Shown one piece after another: positions 36,931 through 45,223 of a stretch of DNA of 64,000 bases. This DNA comes from Dyadobacter sp. CY312 (GTDB taxonomy: Bacteria; Bacteroidota; Bacteroidia; Cytophagales; Spirosomataceae). The notes beneath the pieces are model-generated. The model had not been told where the DNA came from and ran no database searches. It worked only from the letters and a program-made list of their open reading frames with translations. Both the position numbers and the translations under genes were made by a program. The stretch's first letter is position 1. Each line of letters opens with the position of its first letter. The stretch lies in NCBI RefSeq assembly GCF_021390535.1, contig NZ_JAJUXG010000017.1, positions 186,001-250,000 on the forward strand, given 5' to 3'.

Positions 36931-38394
36931 TTACACACCCAGGCTCCATCCCTCGCGGTAGGTGCGTTTTACGTATTGGTTTACATCGTCGAAGTTGGTC
37001 ACCTTCATGTTTTTGTAATCCCAAAGCATTTTCATGTTACTTCCCGGGTAATCAAATCCTTTACCATTGGCACGTGGTTTAGGCATATCCGCACCTCTGA
37101 TCGCCAGGTTTGCCATCAAGATTGCTTCTGTCAACGGACCAGCCAGCTCAAACGGAGAGCTTAGCTCAGCTTTTCCGAATCCTGCAATCGCTCCTTCGAC
37201 CCACTGCGCATAGTGACCATCGGCACTGCCTGGTACACGCGCAAATTTCTGTTTCACTTTCACTTCTTCCATGCGTGATAGAGGAAGTAAACGAGGATTT
37301 GCAGCATACTCACTCGCCATCATTTTGCCTTTTGTTCCGATGAATAGAATTCCACTATTGCCATCTCCGAAGAGTTCGTTTGCTCCCAGTTCCTCAGGGC
37401 GTTCAGGTTTGATACCGCCATCCATCCAATGCATGGTTACAGGGCCTTTCGTTTTTGGTGTTTTTGGGAAAGTAAGTGTTGCATGGCTCGACGGCGGACA
37501 GCTGTCGGGGAATATCCCTCTTTTACCAAAATCTGTAAATACGCTGCTCACACTGGCCTGCATATCTACCGCATATTTAAGACCAAGAACTCGGAAAGGT
37601 GCTTCCATCAGGTGACATCCAAGGTCTCCCAGTGCTCCTGTACCATAATCCCACCAGCCTCTCCAACTTCCTGGAATGAGTTTGTCTACATAGTCTTTGT
37701 ATGGAGCGGTACCAAGCCATAAGTTCCAGTCGAGTTCTTTGGGAACCGGTGGTTTTTCTGTTGACCAGGGAATCCCCTGTGGCCAGATAGGGCGGTTTGT
37801 CCATATCTGAACGGTATGCACATCTCCGATAATTCCGGCATCATACCATTCGTGAAGTTGCCGAACTCCATCTCCTGATGATCCCTGGTTTCCCATTTGC
37901 GTTACCACTTTGTACTTGGCAGCTGCTTCTGTCAGCATTCTCGCTTCGTATATGTCGTGGGTCATAGGCTTTTGCACGTACACATGTTTGCCGAGTTGCA
38001 TAGCGCCCATTGCTACAACCGCATGCGTGTGGTCGGGAGTAGAAACGGAAACTGCATCGAAATTTTTGGATTCCTTTTCGAACATTTCACGCCAGTCCTT
38101 GTAATATTTGGCCTTGGGAAAATTAGCAACCGTGGTTGCAGCCCGCCGGTCGTCCACATCGCAGAGGTAGGCAATTTCTGCTTTTCCGCTTTTATAAAAA
38201 CTCGCAAGATCGGACTGTCCCTTTCCGCCAACTCCAACACCCGCAACGAGCAGTTTGTCGCTGGGGGCCAAAAAGCCTTTGCCTAAAACATGGCGGGGCA
38301 CAATCATAAATCCTGCTGCGGCAGTTGCCGAAGCCTTGATAAATCCTCTTCTCGAAGATGCGGTTTGGTTGCTAGTTGAATTTTCTTCTTTCAT
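36931..38394 (-). CDS. Tat-exported Gfo/Idh/MocA-family oxidoreductase
   Basis: This protein of about 487 residues has a twin-arginine signal (SSRRGFIKASATAAAGFM), then an NAD(P)-binding Rossmann segment with VAGVGVGGKGQSDL and DAVSVSTPDHTHAVVAMGAM, and the family signature EKP-like VQKPMTHDIYEARML. The C-terminal domain is of the Gfo/Idh type with GSWRGWWDYGTGALGDLGCH, a likely active-site region. It probably oxidises or isomerises a sugar or inositol derivative in the periplasm; substrate is unknown. The open frame extends to a TTG at 38430, but the ATG at 38394 puts the Tat motif in the right place. It shares orientation with the gamma-glutamyltransferase gene 160 bp upstream. Confidence 0.9.
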   Translation of the reverse strand: MKEENSTSNQTASSRRGFIKASATAAAGFMIVPRHVLGKGFLAPSDKLLVAGVGVGGKGQSDLASFYKSGKAEIAYLCDVDDRRAATTVANFPKAKYYKDWREMFEKESKNFDAVSVSTPDHTHAVVAMGAMQLGKHVYVQKPMTHDIYEARMLTEAAAKYKVVTQMGNQGSSGDGVRQLHEWYDAGIIGDVHTVQIWTNRPIWPQGIPWSTEKPPVPKELDWNLWLGTAPYKDYVDKLIPGSWRGWWDYGTGALGDLGCHLMEAPFRVLGLKYAVDMQASVSSVFTDFGKRGIFPDSCPPSSHATLTFPKTPKTKGPVTMHWMDGGIKPERPEELGANELFGDGNSGILFIGTKGKMMASEYAANPRLLPLSRMEEVKVKQKFARVPGSADGHYAQWVEGAIAGFGKAELSSPFELAGPLTEAILMANLAIRGADMPKPRANGKGFDYPGSNMKMLWDYKNMKVTNFDDVNQYVKRTYREGWSLGV

Positions 38395-38554
38395 ACTCGG
38401 TTTGAGCTGGTTTATAAGGTTAGGAAACAATAAGCCCTCGTTTTAAAACTCCGATGCGCTTATGCATTGTTAAGGAGTTTGTTATCCTTATTTACTCTGA
38501 AAACTCAAACAAGGACTACTGTTTATCAAAAGATCACCAACCAGTACTTTTGGT

Positions 38555-40423
38555 TTACCAGCCAATCCCATAATCTTCGCCATGGTTGCTGGATCCTCCC
38601 CACATACTTCCGTGAATCCAGTCAAAATAAATTGCGTTGATAGGTCCGCTGGTACGTGGCTGGTAACTATTTATATACCCCATTCTTGAAAGCTCCTTTC
38701 TTGTCCAGTCGGGCATGGACTCATTGAGGATCAATCCGCCGGGCGCTTTTTCGTGTGCACCAAAACTGGCATACATCTGCAAGGTTTTAAAACTGGGTGC
38801 TTCTGTCGCTTCCTGCACGGTCATTCCAAATTCAACTACGTTCAGGAAAAATTGCAGAAGTAGCTGGTCCTGCTCATCACCTGCCTGCTTGGCAAATGAA
38901 AGGAACGGTTTGCCGTCTTTCAATGCCATACTTGGCGTAAGTGTAACACGGGGGCGTTTGCCTGGTTCTACCACATTAAATGGATTTTCGCGGGCATCGA
39001 GCACAAATGACTGCATGCGTTGGCTCAGCCCGACACCTGTGTTTCCTGCAATGCAAGCCGGTACCCAGCCACCACTTGGCGTGATAGAAACCACCCATCC
39101 TTCTTCGTCTGCCGCTTCAACCGAAGTGGTTCCGGCGGTGAATTCCTCCATGAATTTCTCATTCACATCAGTCGCATTACGTGTTGCCGATGCCTGGAAA
39201 TTTCCCCACGATTTGATCTGCTGGGTATATGGATTTGTTTTTCCTTCAAATGGGTAGGGATCTCCCGGCAGCACTTTCGGGTCATTCTTCTCCCAGTCAA
39301 TGAGTTTGATTCTTTCCTTCGCATATTCTTTTGACAAAAGTCCTTTCATTGGTTCTTCAGGAGCAAAAGCAGGATCTCCATAATAAAAGTCGCGGTCAGC
39401 AAAGGCCAGATTCATGGTTTGGTATAGCGTATGGACATACCGGGCCGAATTGTATCCCATGCTTTTCAGGTCAAAGTTTTCGAGCATATTCAGTGCCTGA
39501 AGCATCACCGGTCCCTGTGTCCAGGGTTGCATTTTGTATACATCGATACCTTTGTAAGTAGTCATAAGCGGCTCTTCGATCTTCACTTTCCAGTTCGCCA
39601 TATCCTGTTCTGTGATCAGCCCACCTTGTTCCTGCGTGCTTCTTGCTATTTCTTTTGCAATATCTCCTTTGTAAAAACGGTCATAAGCAGCGTAAATGGC
39701 CTCTTTTCTGTTCTTTCCTTTTTTCAGTGCTGCTGCCTCCGTGTCCACGAGCTTTTGTAACGTAGCCAATAAATCCTTTTGCACGAATATTTCTCCGGCA
39801 TCCGGCGCCTCCCGTTTTTCTCCGGGGTGTGTCAGGAACACCTTTTTCGAATAAGGCCACTGTTTTATTTTATCCTTTCCTTTTTCAATGGAATTAGCCG
39901 TTTGAGCTTCGATTGGATAACCTTCTGCAAGCTGCATCGCTGGTGCGAGCACTTCTTTCAGGCTCATGGTTCCGTATTCTGCAAGCATGGTCATTAATCC
40001 GCCTGCCGTACCCGGTGTAGTTGCTGCCAATGGACCATATTCCGGCGGATATTTCATTCCCTTATTTTTAAAAAAGTCGGCCGTTGCACCTGTCGGCGCT
40101 ACACCCATGGCATTAATGGCAATTACTTTTTTCGTTTTGGGATTGTAGATCAAAGCCTGCGTTTCGCCTCCCCAGCTCAGTACATCCCACATGGTGCAGG
40201 TGGAAGCAAGCATGGCACAAGAAGCATCAATGGCATTACCGCCTTTACTGAAAATCATCGCCCCTGAAGTTGCAGCTAACGGTTTACCTGTAATTGCCAT
40301 CCAGTGTTTGGCATGAAGTGGCGGTTTTTGGGTTGTTACAGGGAAATTGTTGAAAGACTGGGCAATGGAAAAATGTTGGAAGCCGTATGCCGCCAGCATC
40401 CATAACAATAGCTTTTTCTTCAT
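38555..40423 (-). CDS. ggt: Gamma-glutamyltransferase (gamma-glutamyltranspeptidase)
   Basis: The 622-residue protein has a signal peptide (1-22) and the large-subunit motif GGNAIDASCAML. It also has the central ATTPGTAGG region and a self-processing site at AGTTSVEAADEEG, where T432 would become the N-terminal nucleophile of the small subunit. The usual TTH is replaced by TTS. Later come SGGWVPACIAGNTGVGLSQR and PRVTLTPSMAL, matching GGT oxyanion and substrate loops. It breaks the gamma-glutamyl bond of glutathione and related peptides in the periplasm, which could feed cysteine to the sulfur operon further on. The catalytic call is firm for the family; preference for hydrolysis or transfer is unknown. 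Confidence 0.9.
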   Translation of the reverse strand: MKKKLLLWMLAAYGFQHFSIAQSFNNFPVTTQKPPLHAKHWMAITGKPLAATSGAMIFSKGGNAIDASCAMLASTCTMWDVLSWGGETQALIYNPKTKKVIAINAMGVAPTGATADFFKNKGMKYPPEYGPLAATTPGTAGGLMTMLAEYGTMSLKEVLAPAMQLAEGYPIEAQTANSIEKGKDKIKQWPYSKKVFLTHPGEKREAPDAGEIFVQKDLLATLQKLVDTEAAALKKGKNRKEAIYAAYDRFYKGDIAKEIARSTQEQGGLITEQDMANWKVKIEEPLMTTYKGIDVYKMQPWTQGPVMLQALNMLENFDLKSMGYNSARYVHTLYQTMNLAFADRDFYYGDPAFAPEEPMKGLLSKEYAKERIKLIDWEKNDPKVLPGDPYPFEGKTNPYTQQIKSWGNFQASATRNATDVNEKFMEEFTAGTTSVEAADEEGWVVSITPSGGWVPACIAGNTGVGLSQRMQSFVLDARENPFNVVEPGKRPRVTLTPSMALKDGKPFLSFAKQAGDEQDQLLLQFFLNVVEFGMTVQEATEAPSFKTLQMYASFGAHEKAPGGLILNESMPDWTRKELSRMGYINSYQPRTSGPINAIYFDWIHGSMWGGSSNHGEDYGIGW

Positions 40424-40655
40424 TCTGGTAGTTGTTTGGTAATATTTTGCGAAAATATTTAAATGCGAAATGATATTCCGTATCTGTGATTTTTGTGTGT
40501 ATAAATATAGTTAAAAACTGGTAACCGTTTATCCATACGTCTTGTATAGAGGCACCTGTTTCAATTCGCTCAATCAATTTTTACGGTGGCTTTTTTCAAT
40601 AAAGAGTACTTCGCCAAACACTGGGCTACTCTATTTTTAAAAGCTAATTATATAT

Positions 40656-40689
40656 TTATTTGGACTTATTACAAATAGATATATCTTTG
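40656..40689 (+). promoter_or_regulatory. Promoter/operator of the second siderophore locus
   Basis: TTATTTGGACTTA (40656-40668) is identical to the element before the sigma gene. It contains the -33 TTG (40660-40662), and TATCTTTG (40682-40689) follows after 19 nt, a full match to the Bacteroidota TTG-N19-TAnnTTTG promoter. TATTTG (40657-40662) and CAAATA (40672-40677) form an inverted repeat spaced by 9 nt, as expected of a dimeric repressor site such as a Fur-type box. Transcription would start near 40696, leaving a leader of about 280 nt. Confidence 0.7.
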
Positions 40690-40901
40690 CGCTCTCTTAC
40701 ATTTATCCCCGATGACTCAAATTTCATACGTTGTGTCACTGTAAGAATTCGGTGATCCCGGATAACGAAACTAACGATTTGACAAGTTTTTTCGAACCAT
40801 TTGTGCTATTAGAAACATCCTGAAAGGAATAACATGAAGTAACATTTATTATACGAATAAGTGGAATGTGGATTGCCGGGCAATACCATTTTCCAAAAAA
40901 A

Positions 40902-40949
40902 GAACCGCACGGCGCCAACCGTACGGTTCGTCCGCGCCAGAGGCGTGGA
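40902..40949 (+). other. GC-rich hairpins in the leader of the second siderophore operon
   Basis: GAACCGCAC (40902-40910) pairs with GTACGGTTC (40921-40929), with one G-T pair in RNA. Next to it, CCGCGCC and GGCGTGG surround AGA. The hairpins lie within the long 5' leader, 30-75 nt before the ATG at 40979. This could be an attenuator, an RNA-stability element, or a dispersed palindromic repeat. No known riboswitch was recognised. The rest of 40424-40978 contains no gene. Confidence 0.4.
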
Positions 40950-40978
40950 ACTTTTAAAGTCGTCAAAAATTAAAAGTA

Positions 40979-43348
40979 ATGCAAGTTAGAAAAATCTTCA
41001 TTACAGGCATATTTTGTGCCTGTTCATTGCTATCGTTCGCCCAAAAAACTACTGTTCGCGGTACGGTCAGATCTTCCGAGGGTGAAATGCTACCTGGTGC
41101 TACCGTATCGCTGAAAGATAATACCCTCGGTACATTTACGGATGCCAAAGGGAGTTTCCGGCTCGAAAACCTTCAAGGTGGAAAACATTCCATCGTTGCG
41201 TCTTTTCTGGGTTACGAAACGCAGGTTCGCGAAATTATACTTAAAGATGGCGATGACCGGCGTATTGATTTTACGCTGGCTGCCGGTGCGAGAGAACTGG
41301 AAGAGGCATCGGTTATTGGTCTTACGGAGGCCAGGGAAGCCAGCAAACTTGCCTTCAATATCACTGCGATTGATGCAAAGCAACTCCACAATACCACGCT
41401 GGATTTATCGAATGTGCTTGACCGGGTTTCAGGTGTGCGCGTGCGGGAAACGGGTGGGGTAGGTTCCAGTTTCAATTTTTCTCTGAATGGATTTACCGGA
41501 AAACAGGTGAAGTTCTTTATGGACGGAATACCTATGGACAACTTCGGTTCATCCTTTCAGCTCAACAACATTCCTGTAAATCTTGCTGACCGCATTGAAG
41601 TGTACAAAGGCGTTGTTCCCATATGGCTTGGTGCCGATGCACTCGGTGGCGCGGTTAACATTGTTACAAATCCGAACCGTCGTAATTACCTGGATGCGTC
41701 TTATTCTTATGGATCGTTTAATACGCACCGCACAGCGATTAACACCGGTATCACGACAGAAAAAGGTTTCACTTTTCAGCTCAATGCTTTTCAAAATTAC
41801 TCCGATAATAATTATTGGGTGAATGTGGATGTAGTACCAGACTTGAACACCGGGCTCTATGTTCCCATGCGCGTACGTCGTTTCAACGACACTTATCGTA
41901 ACGAGACTGTGATTGCCAACATTGGCGTGGTCAACAAGAAGTTCGCAGACAGGCTGATCGTCGGCGTGACACTGGGACAGAACAAGGCGGATATTCAGAC
42001 AGGTAACAGGATGTACGATGTGTATGGTGAGCGCCGGCGAAAAGGAAACATCCTGATGCCATCGGTGAAGTATTCCAAAAGTGATTTGTTTGTTAAAGGT
42101 TTGAATCTGAGTGTTAACGGAAATTTCAATTTTGGACAGGAGCAAGCTATTGATACTGCCAATAAGCAATACAATTGGCTGGGCGGATTTATTTACAAAG
42201 GAAATCCAGGTACACCCGGTGGGGAATCAGCCAGAACACTCTATAAATTCAGAAACAACAATGGCTTGTTCAATGCAAATCTGAGCTATCAGATCAGCGC
42301 GAAACATTCGATTGTGATCAACAATACATTCAATACTTTTGACCGGCAAGGTGAAGATGAGCTAAAACCCCATGACAAGGGAAATAAGATGCCTCAGAAA
42401 ACCACCAAAAATGTGATCGGTGTTGGCTATCGATTTGATCTCGGCAGTAAATGGAACACGTCTCTGTTCTTCAAAGAATACATCCAGAACAGTAGTTCGT
42501 ACAACATTCTCAACGACGAATATTATACTCAGAAAAACAAGTTTACACAGGAAGGATATGGTGTAGCTTCAACGTATTTCCTGCTTCCAAATTTGCAGAT
42601 CAAGGCTTCTTTTGAGAAGAGCTATCGTTTGCCCGAAAACGATGAAATGTTTGGTGACGTAATTAATCTTGCTTCCAACTTTTCACTTCGTCCCGAAAGC
42701 AGCAATAACTTTAACCTCGGGGTTAATTATACTACATCTTTAAACAAAGTACACCACTTCTATTTGGATGGAAATGTGATTTACCGCTCTGCAACGGACT
42801 TTATCCGTCCTAGTGTTTACACTTCTTTCAACCGGGCAATTCAGCAGATGGTGAATTTACGCGATGTGACCAACAATGGCGCTGATGCTGAAATAAGGTA
42901 TTCATTTAAAAGATTGTTCACGGCGGGAATCAATGTTACTTACCAGAATATTCGTAACAATACGAAATACGAAGGACAGACTTCCGACGTAAGTCCGGTA
43001 TACAAAGACCGCATTCCTAACATGCCGTACCTGTTTGGAAATGGTAATGCTTCGCTGTTTTTTCAGAATGTGGGCAAACAGGGAAATTCACTTACTGTCG
43101 GCTACAACATGCTTTATGTGCATGAATATTACCTGCGCTGGCCAAGCCAGGGTGCTGCGAGCAGTAAACTGACCATTCCGCAACAGATCGCCCATGACGC
43201 CAATGTAACTTATTCCATTGCTAATGGGAAATACAACATTGCTGTGGAATGCCGAAACATCGCCGACGCACTCCTATACGACAATTTCAGCCTGCAAAAG
43301 CCGAGCCGTTCATTCAATGTGAAGCTTCGATACTTCATAGTAAAGTAG
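40979..43348 (+). CDS. xusA: TonB-dependent siderophore receptor, XusA-like (second locus)
   Basis: This 789-residue protein has a signal peptide (MQVRKIFITGIFCACSLLSF), a CarboxypepD_reg-like domain (about 24-108), then a plug (LDLSNVLDRVSGVRVRETGG; KFFMDGIPMDNFGSSF; RIEVYKGVVPIWLGADALGG) and a barrel. It ends with FSLQKPSRSFNVKLRYF. It is paralogous to the receptor encoded at 30676-33102, with close similarity in the plug and at the C-terminus, and also lacks an STN domain. It heads a plus-strand receptor - DUF4374 - small lipoprotein - PepSY series and is controlled by the promoter/operator at 40656-40689. Confidence 0.9.
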   Translation: MQVRKIFITGIFCACSLLSFAQKTTVRGTVRSSEGEMLPGATVSLKDNTLGTFTDAKGSFRLENLQGGKHSIVASFLGYETQVREIILKDGDDRRIDFTLAAGARELEEASVIGLTEAREASKLAFNITAIDAKQLHNTTLDLSNVLDRVSGVRVRETGGVGSSFNFSLNGFTGKQVKFFMDGIPMDNFGSSFQLNNIPVNLADRIEVYKGVVPIWLGADALGGAVNIVTNPNRRNYLDASYSYGSFNTHRTAINTGITTEKGFTFQLNAFQNYSDNNYWVNVDVVPDLNTGLYVPMRVRRFNDTYRNETVIANIGVVNKKFADRLIVGVTLGQNKADIQTGNRMYDVYGERRRKGNILMPSVKYSKSDLFVKGLNLSVNGNFNFGQEQAIDTANKQYNWLGGFIYKGNPGTPGGESARTLYKFRNNNGLFNANLSYQISAKHSIVINNTFNTFDRQGEDELKPHDKGNKMPQKTTKNVIGVGYRFDLGSKWNTSLFFKEYIQNSSSYNILNDEYYTQKNKFTQEGYGVASTYFLLPNLQIKASFEKSYRLPENDEMFGDVINLASNFSLRPESSNNFNLGVNYTTSLNKVHHFYLDGNVIYRSATDFIRPSVYTSFNRAIQQMVNLRDVTNNGADAEIRYSFKRLFTAGINVTYQNIRNNTKYEGQTSDVSPVYKDRIPNMPYLFGNGNASLFFQNVGKQGNSLTVGYNMLYVHEYYLRWPSQGAASSKLTIPQQIAHDANVTYSIANGKYNIAVECRNIADALLYDNFSLQKPSRSFNVKLRYFIVK

Positions 43349-43465
43349 GATAGACGCAGCTGTCAGCCATCAGCACTTGGCTGCGCCATGGTCTGATTAG
43401 ATCAGGATTATTCAAATTTTTTCGCTATTACTTACAATCAACTATTTATTATTAATTTTTTAAAA

Positions 43466-44689
43466 ATGAAAACAAACAGGTTTATACTGGGCATGTTCAC
43501 ACTGGGAATGCTGAGTTTCGCGTCGTGTAGTTCCGACAAGGAGGACACAGACGGCAATGTTGAACCTATTGGCAAATCCAAATATGTATTCGTAGCCTAT
43601 TCTGTCGGATCCACGGGTTCTGAATCAGCGCCGTATATCATCACAGCTGATTCCCTGACAGGAGGTAAAGTGAATCTGGTAAATGGAGTTGAGACTGATG
43701 CTTATTCTTTCGTTCCTCAAAACAACAAACTTTTTGCAGCCGTATGGGGAGATCAGGGGCCCGTAACGCCATACGGACTCGATAGCAAGGGCAACGTGGT
43801 GAAGATCGGGAATACGGTTAACGCTCCCACGGCAGCTGTTTACAATGCCATCGGAACGGATGCATGGGTAGGTGGAAGCTGGTCTGGTACACCTGAAAGT
43901 CCCAGTGCAACCATATTCAGATTTGATGCCAACAACCTTGTACTATCGGGACGTAACTCAATTGATATGACGAAGATGGCGATCGGTACTGAATGGCCAA
44001 CCTGGTATGGCGTTTTTGAAGCAGGAAACAATACGCTTTTCCTTCCTTACGATCTGGGCCCTACTGAAACCGGAGTTACAGAAACGAAGTTTCGTGACAG
44101 TACATGGGTTCTTGCGGTAACTTATCCCGGTCTAGAATTCAAAAAAATCATTCGTGACGGTCGTACAGGTCCTATTGGAAGCTGGTTCGGGATGCATGGT
44201 ATGAAGCAAATAGAGGATGGTGATGTGTATGCATATTCAACAGCTTTGAAATCCAAAAATCCCTCCGCAATGATCCGGATCAAAAAAGATGCAGATGTTT
44301 TCGATCAAAGCTATTTTTTCAATCTGGAAGCAAAATCAGGCGGACTTAAAGTTTCCCGCGGTGATTACATCAGCAACGGTAAATTCCTGATGTCATTTTT
44401 TATAAATACAAAAGAAGTTGAGGAGTGGACCGGTCGTACCAAGCTGGCGATCGTGGATGTGAAAGCAAAGACCATTACCTGGGTTACTGGAGTACCTGAG
44501 CATGCTCAAATGGGCTACAAGCAAAAAACCTTTGTTGAAAGCGACGGAAATACCATCCGATATGTATTGAAAGACGATGCCGGAAAACACTTTGTATACA
44601 ACATCAACGCCAGTACCGCGACGGGGAGCAAAGGTCTGGAATTCGAAAACATCAGTGATGTAACAACGATTTCAAAGATTAGCTATTAG
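43466..44689 (+). CDS. xusB: DUF4374 beta-propeller lipoprotein, XusB-like (second locus)
   Basis: The 407-residue protein has lipobox FASC (Cys at 21) and a Ser/Asp/Glu-rich linker, followed by a DUF4374-type propeller. It shares QSYFFNLE and KGLEFENI with the other two copies in the window. It lies 117 bp after the receptor gene. By analogy with XusB it should be a surface siderophore-binding protein. Its low similarity to the first-locus copy suggests a different siderophore (inference). Confidence 0.85.
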   Translation: MKTNRFILGMFTLGMLSFASCSSDKEDTDGNVEPIGKSKYVFVAYSVGSTGSESAPYIITADSLTGGKVNLVNGVETDAYSFVPQNNKLFAAVWGDQGPVTPYGLDSKGNVVKIGNTVNAPTAAVYNAIGTDAWVGGSWSGTPESPSATIFRFDANNLVLSGRNSIDMTKMAIGTEWPTWYGVFEAGNNTLFLPYDLGPTETGVTETKFRDSTWVLAVTYPGLEFKKIIRDGRTGPIGSWFGMHGMKQIEDGDVYAYSTALKSKNPSAMIRIKKDADVFDQSYFFNLEAKSGGLKVSRGDYISNGKFLMSFFINTKEVEEWTGRTKLAIVDVKAKTITWVTGVPEHAQMGYKQKTFVESDGNTIRYVLKDDAGKHFVYNINASTATGSKGLEFENISDVTTISKISY

Positions 44690-44724
44690 GTTATTATCCA
44701 AAATTTGTGAAGCTCCGACGGATT

Positions 44725-45096
44725 ATGAAATACCTTATGAAAACATACTTTTTGTTGATTCTTTTTCTGGCAACAATCACTTCTTGTAAAGACGATGGTA
44801 AAGTGCCGGATGAAAGGGCATTTTTACATGGCAAATGGGAGGTCAGCTTTAAAATGGTGTCAACCGGTTTTCAGGATCTTCGGGTCGAATTCCATGAAGA
44901 CGGAAAAGCGACATGGAATTCGTTCTTCTTTGATGGAACTAAGCCTCAAAGTCATTGGGTGTATGAAATAGATGGTCAAAAGCTCAGTCTGTACAATCCG
45001 GACATGAATTTCGTGATTCTTGAAAAATCATCGGATCAACTTCTGGCAAGAGAGATTGACACTGGTATTATTTACACATTTAAGAAGGTAAACTAA
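44725..45096 (+). CDS. Small lipoprotein, lipocalin-like, in the second siderophore operon
   Basis: This protein of about 123 residues has a lipoprotein signal with lipobox ITSC. A compact beta-rich domain follows, with HGKWEVSFKMV, VEFHEDGKATWNSFF and SHWVYEIDGQKLSLYNP, the pattern of lipocalin-like lipoproteins (W-x-V, then a strand-rich barrel). Function is unknown. Its place between the XusB-like and PepSY genes suggests an accessory role in siderophore handling. The ATG at 44725 is preferred; a second ATG at 44737 also retains the signal. A GTG at 44707 only adds a basic segment. No equivalent exists in the first locus. Confidence 0.75.
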   Translation: MKYLMKTYFLLILFLATITSCKDDGKVPDERAFLHGKWEVSFKMVSTGFQDLRVEFHEDGKATWNSFFFDGTKPQSHWVYEIDGQKLSLYNPDMNFVILEKSSDQLLAREIDTGIIYTFKKVN

Positions 45097-45100
45097 TGAA

Positions 45101-45135
45101 GTCCGGCAGAGGGAAATATTTTTTTTCTGCCGGAC
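45101..45135 (+). terminator. Hairpin after the small lipoprotein gene (attenuator-like)
   Basis: GTCCGGCAGA (45101-45110) and TCTGCCGGAC (45126-45135) pair perfectly over 10 bp. The stem starts 4 nt after the stop codon. A T-run is in the loop rather than after the stem. It may reduce transcription into the PepSY gene that begins at 45224. Confidence 0.55.
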
Positions 45136-45223
45136 ATTCGGGTTCGGGAAAGTTATGCAACATATAGATAAGTGCCACCTGATCCGATTTTGTAAACGGA
45201 AAAATTAGAAGCTATTCAACATT

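Noticed and set aside
40736..40966. 76-residue minus-strand ORF in the leader of the second siderophore operon
   Set aside because: Arises from the GC-rich hairpin sequence and lies antisense in a leader with a good plus-strand promoter; no family pattern.
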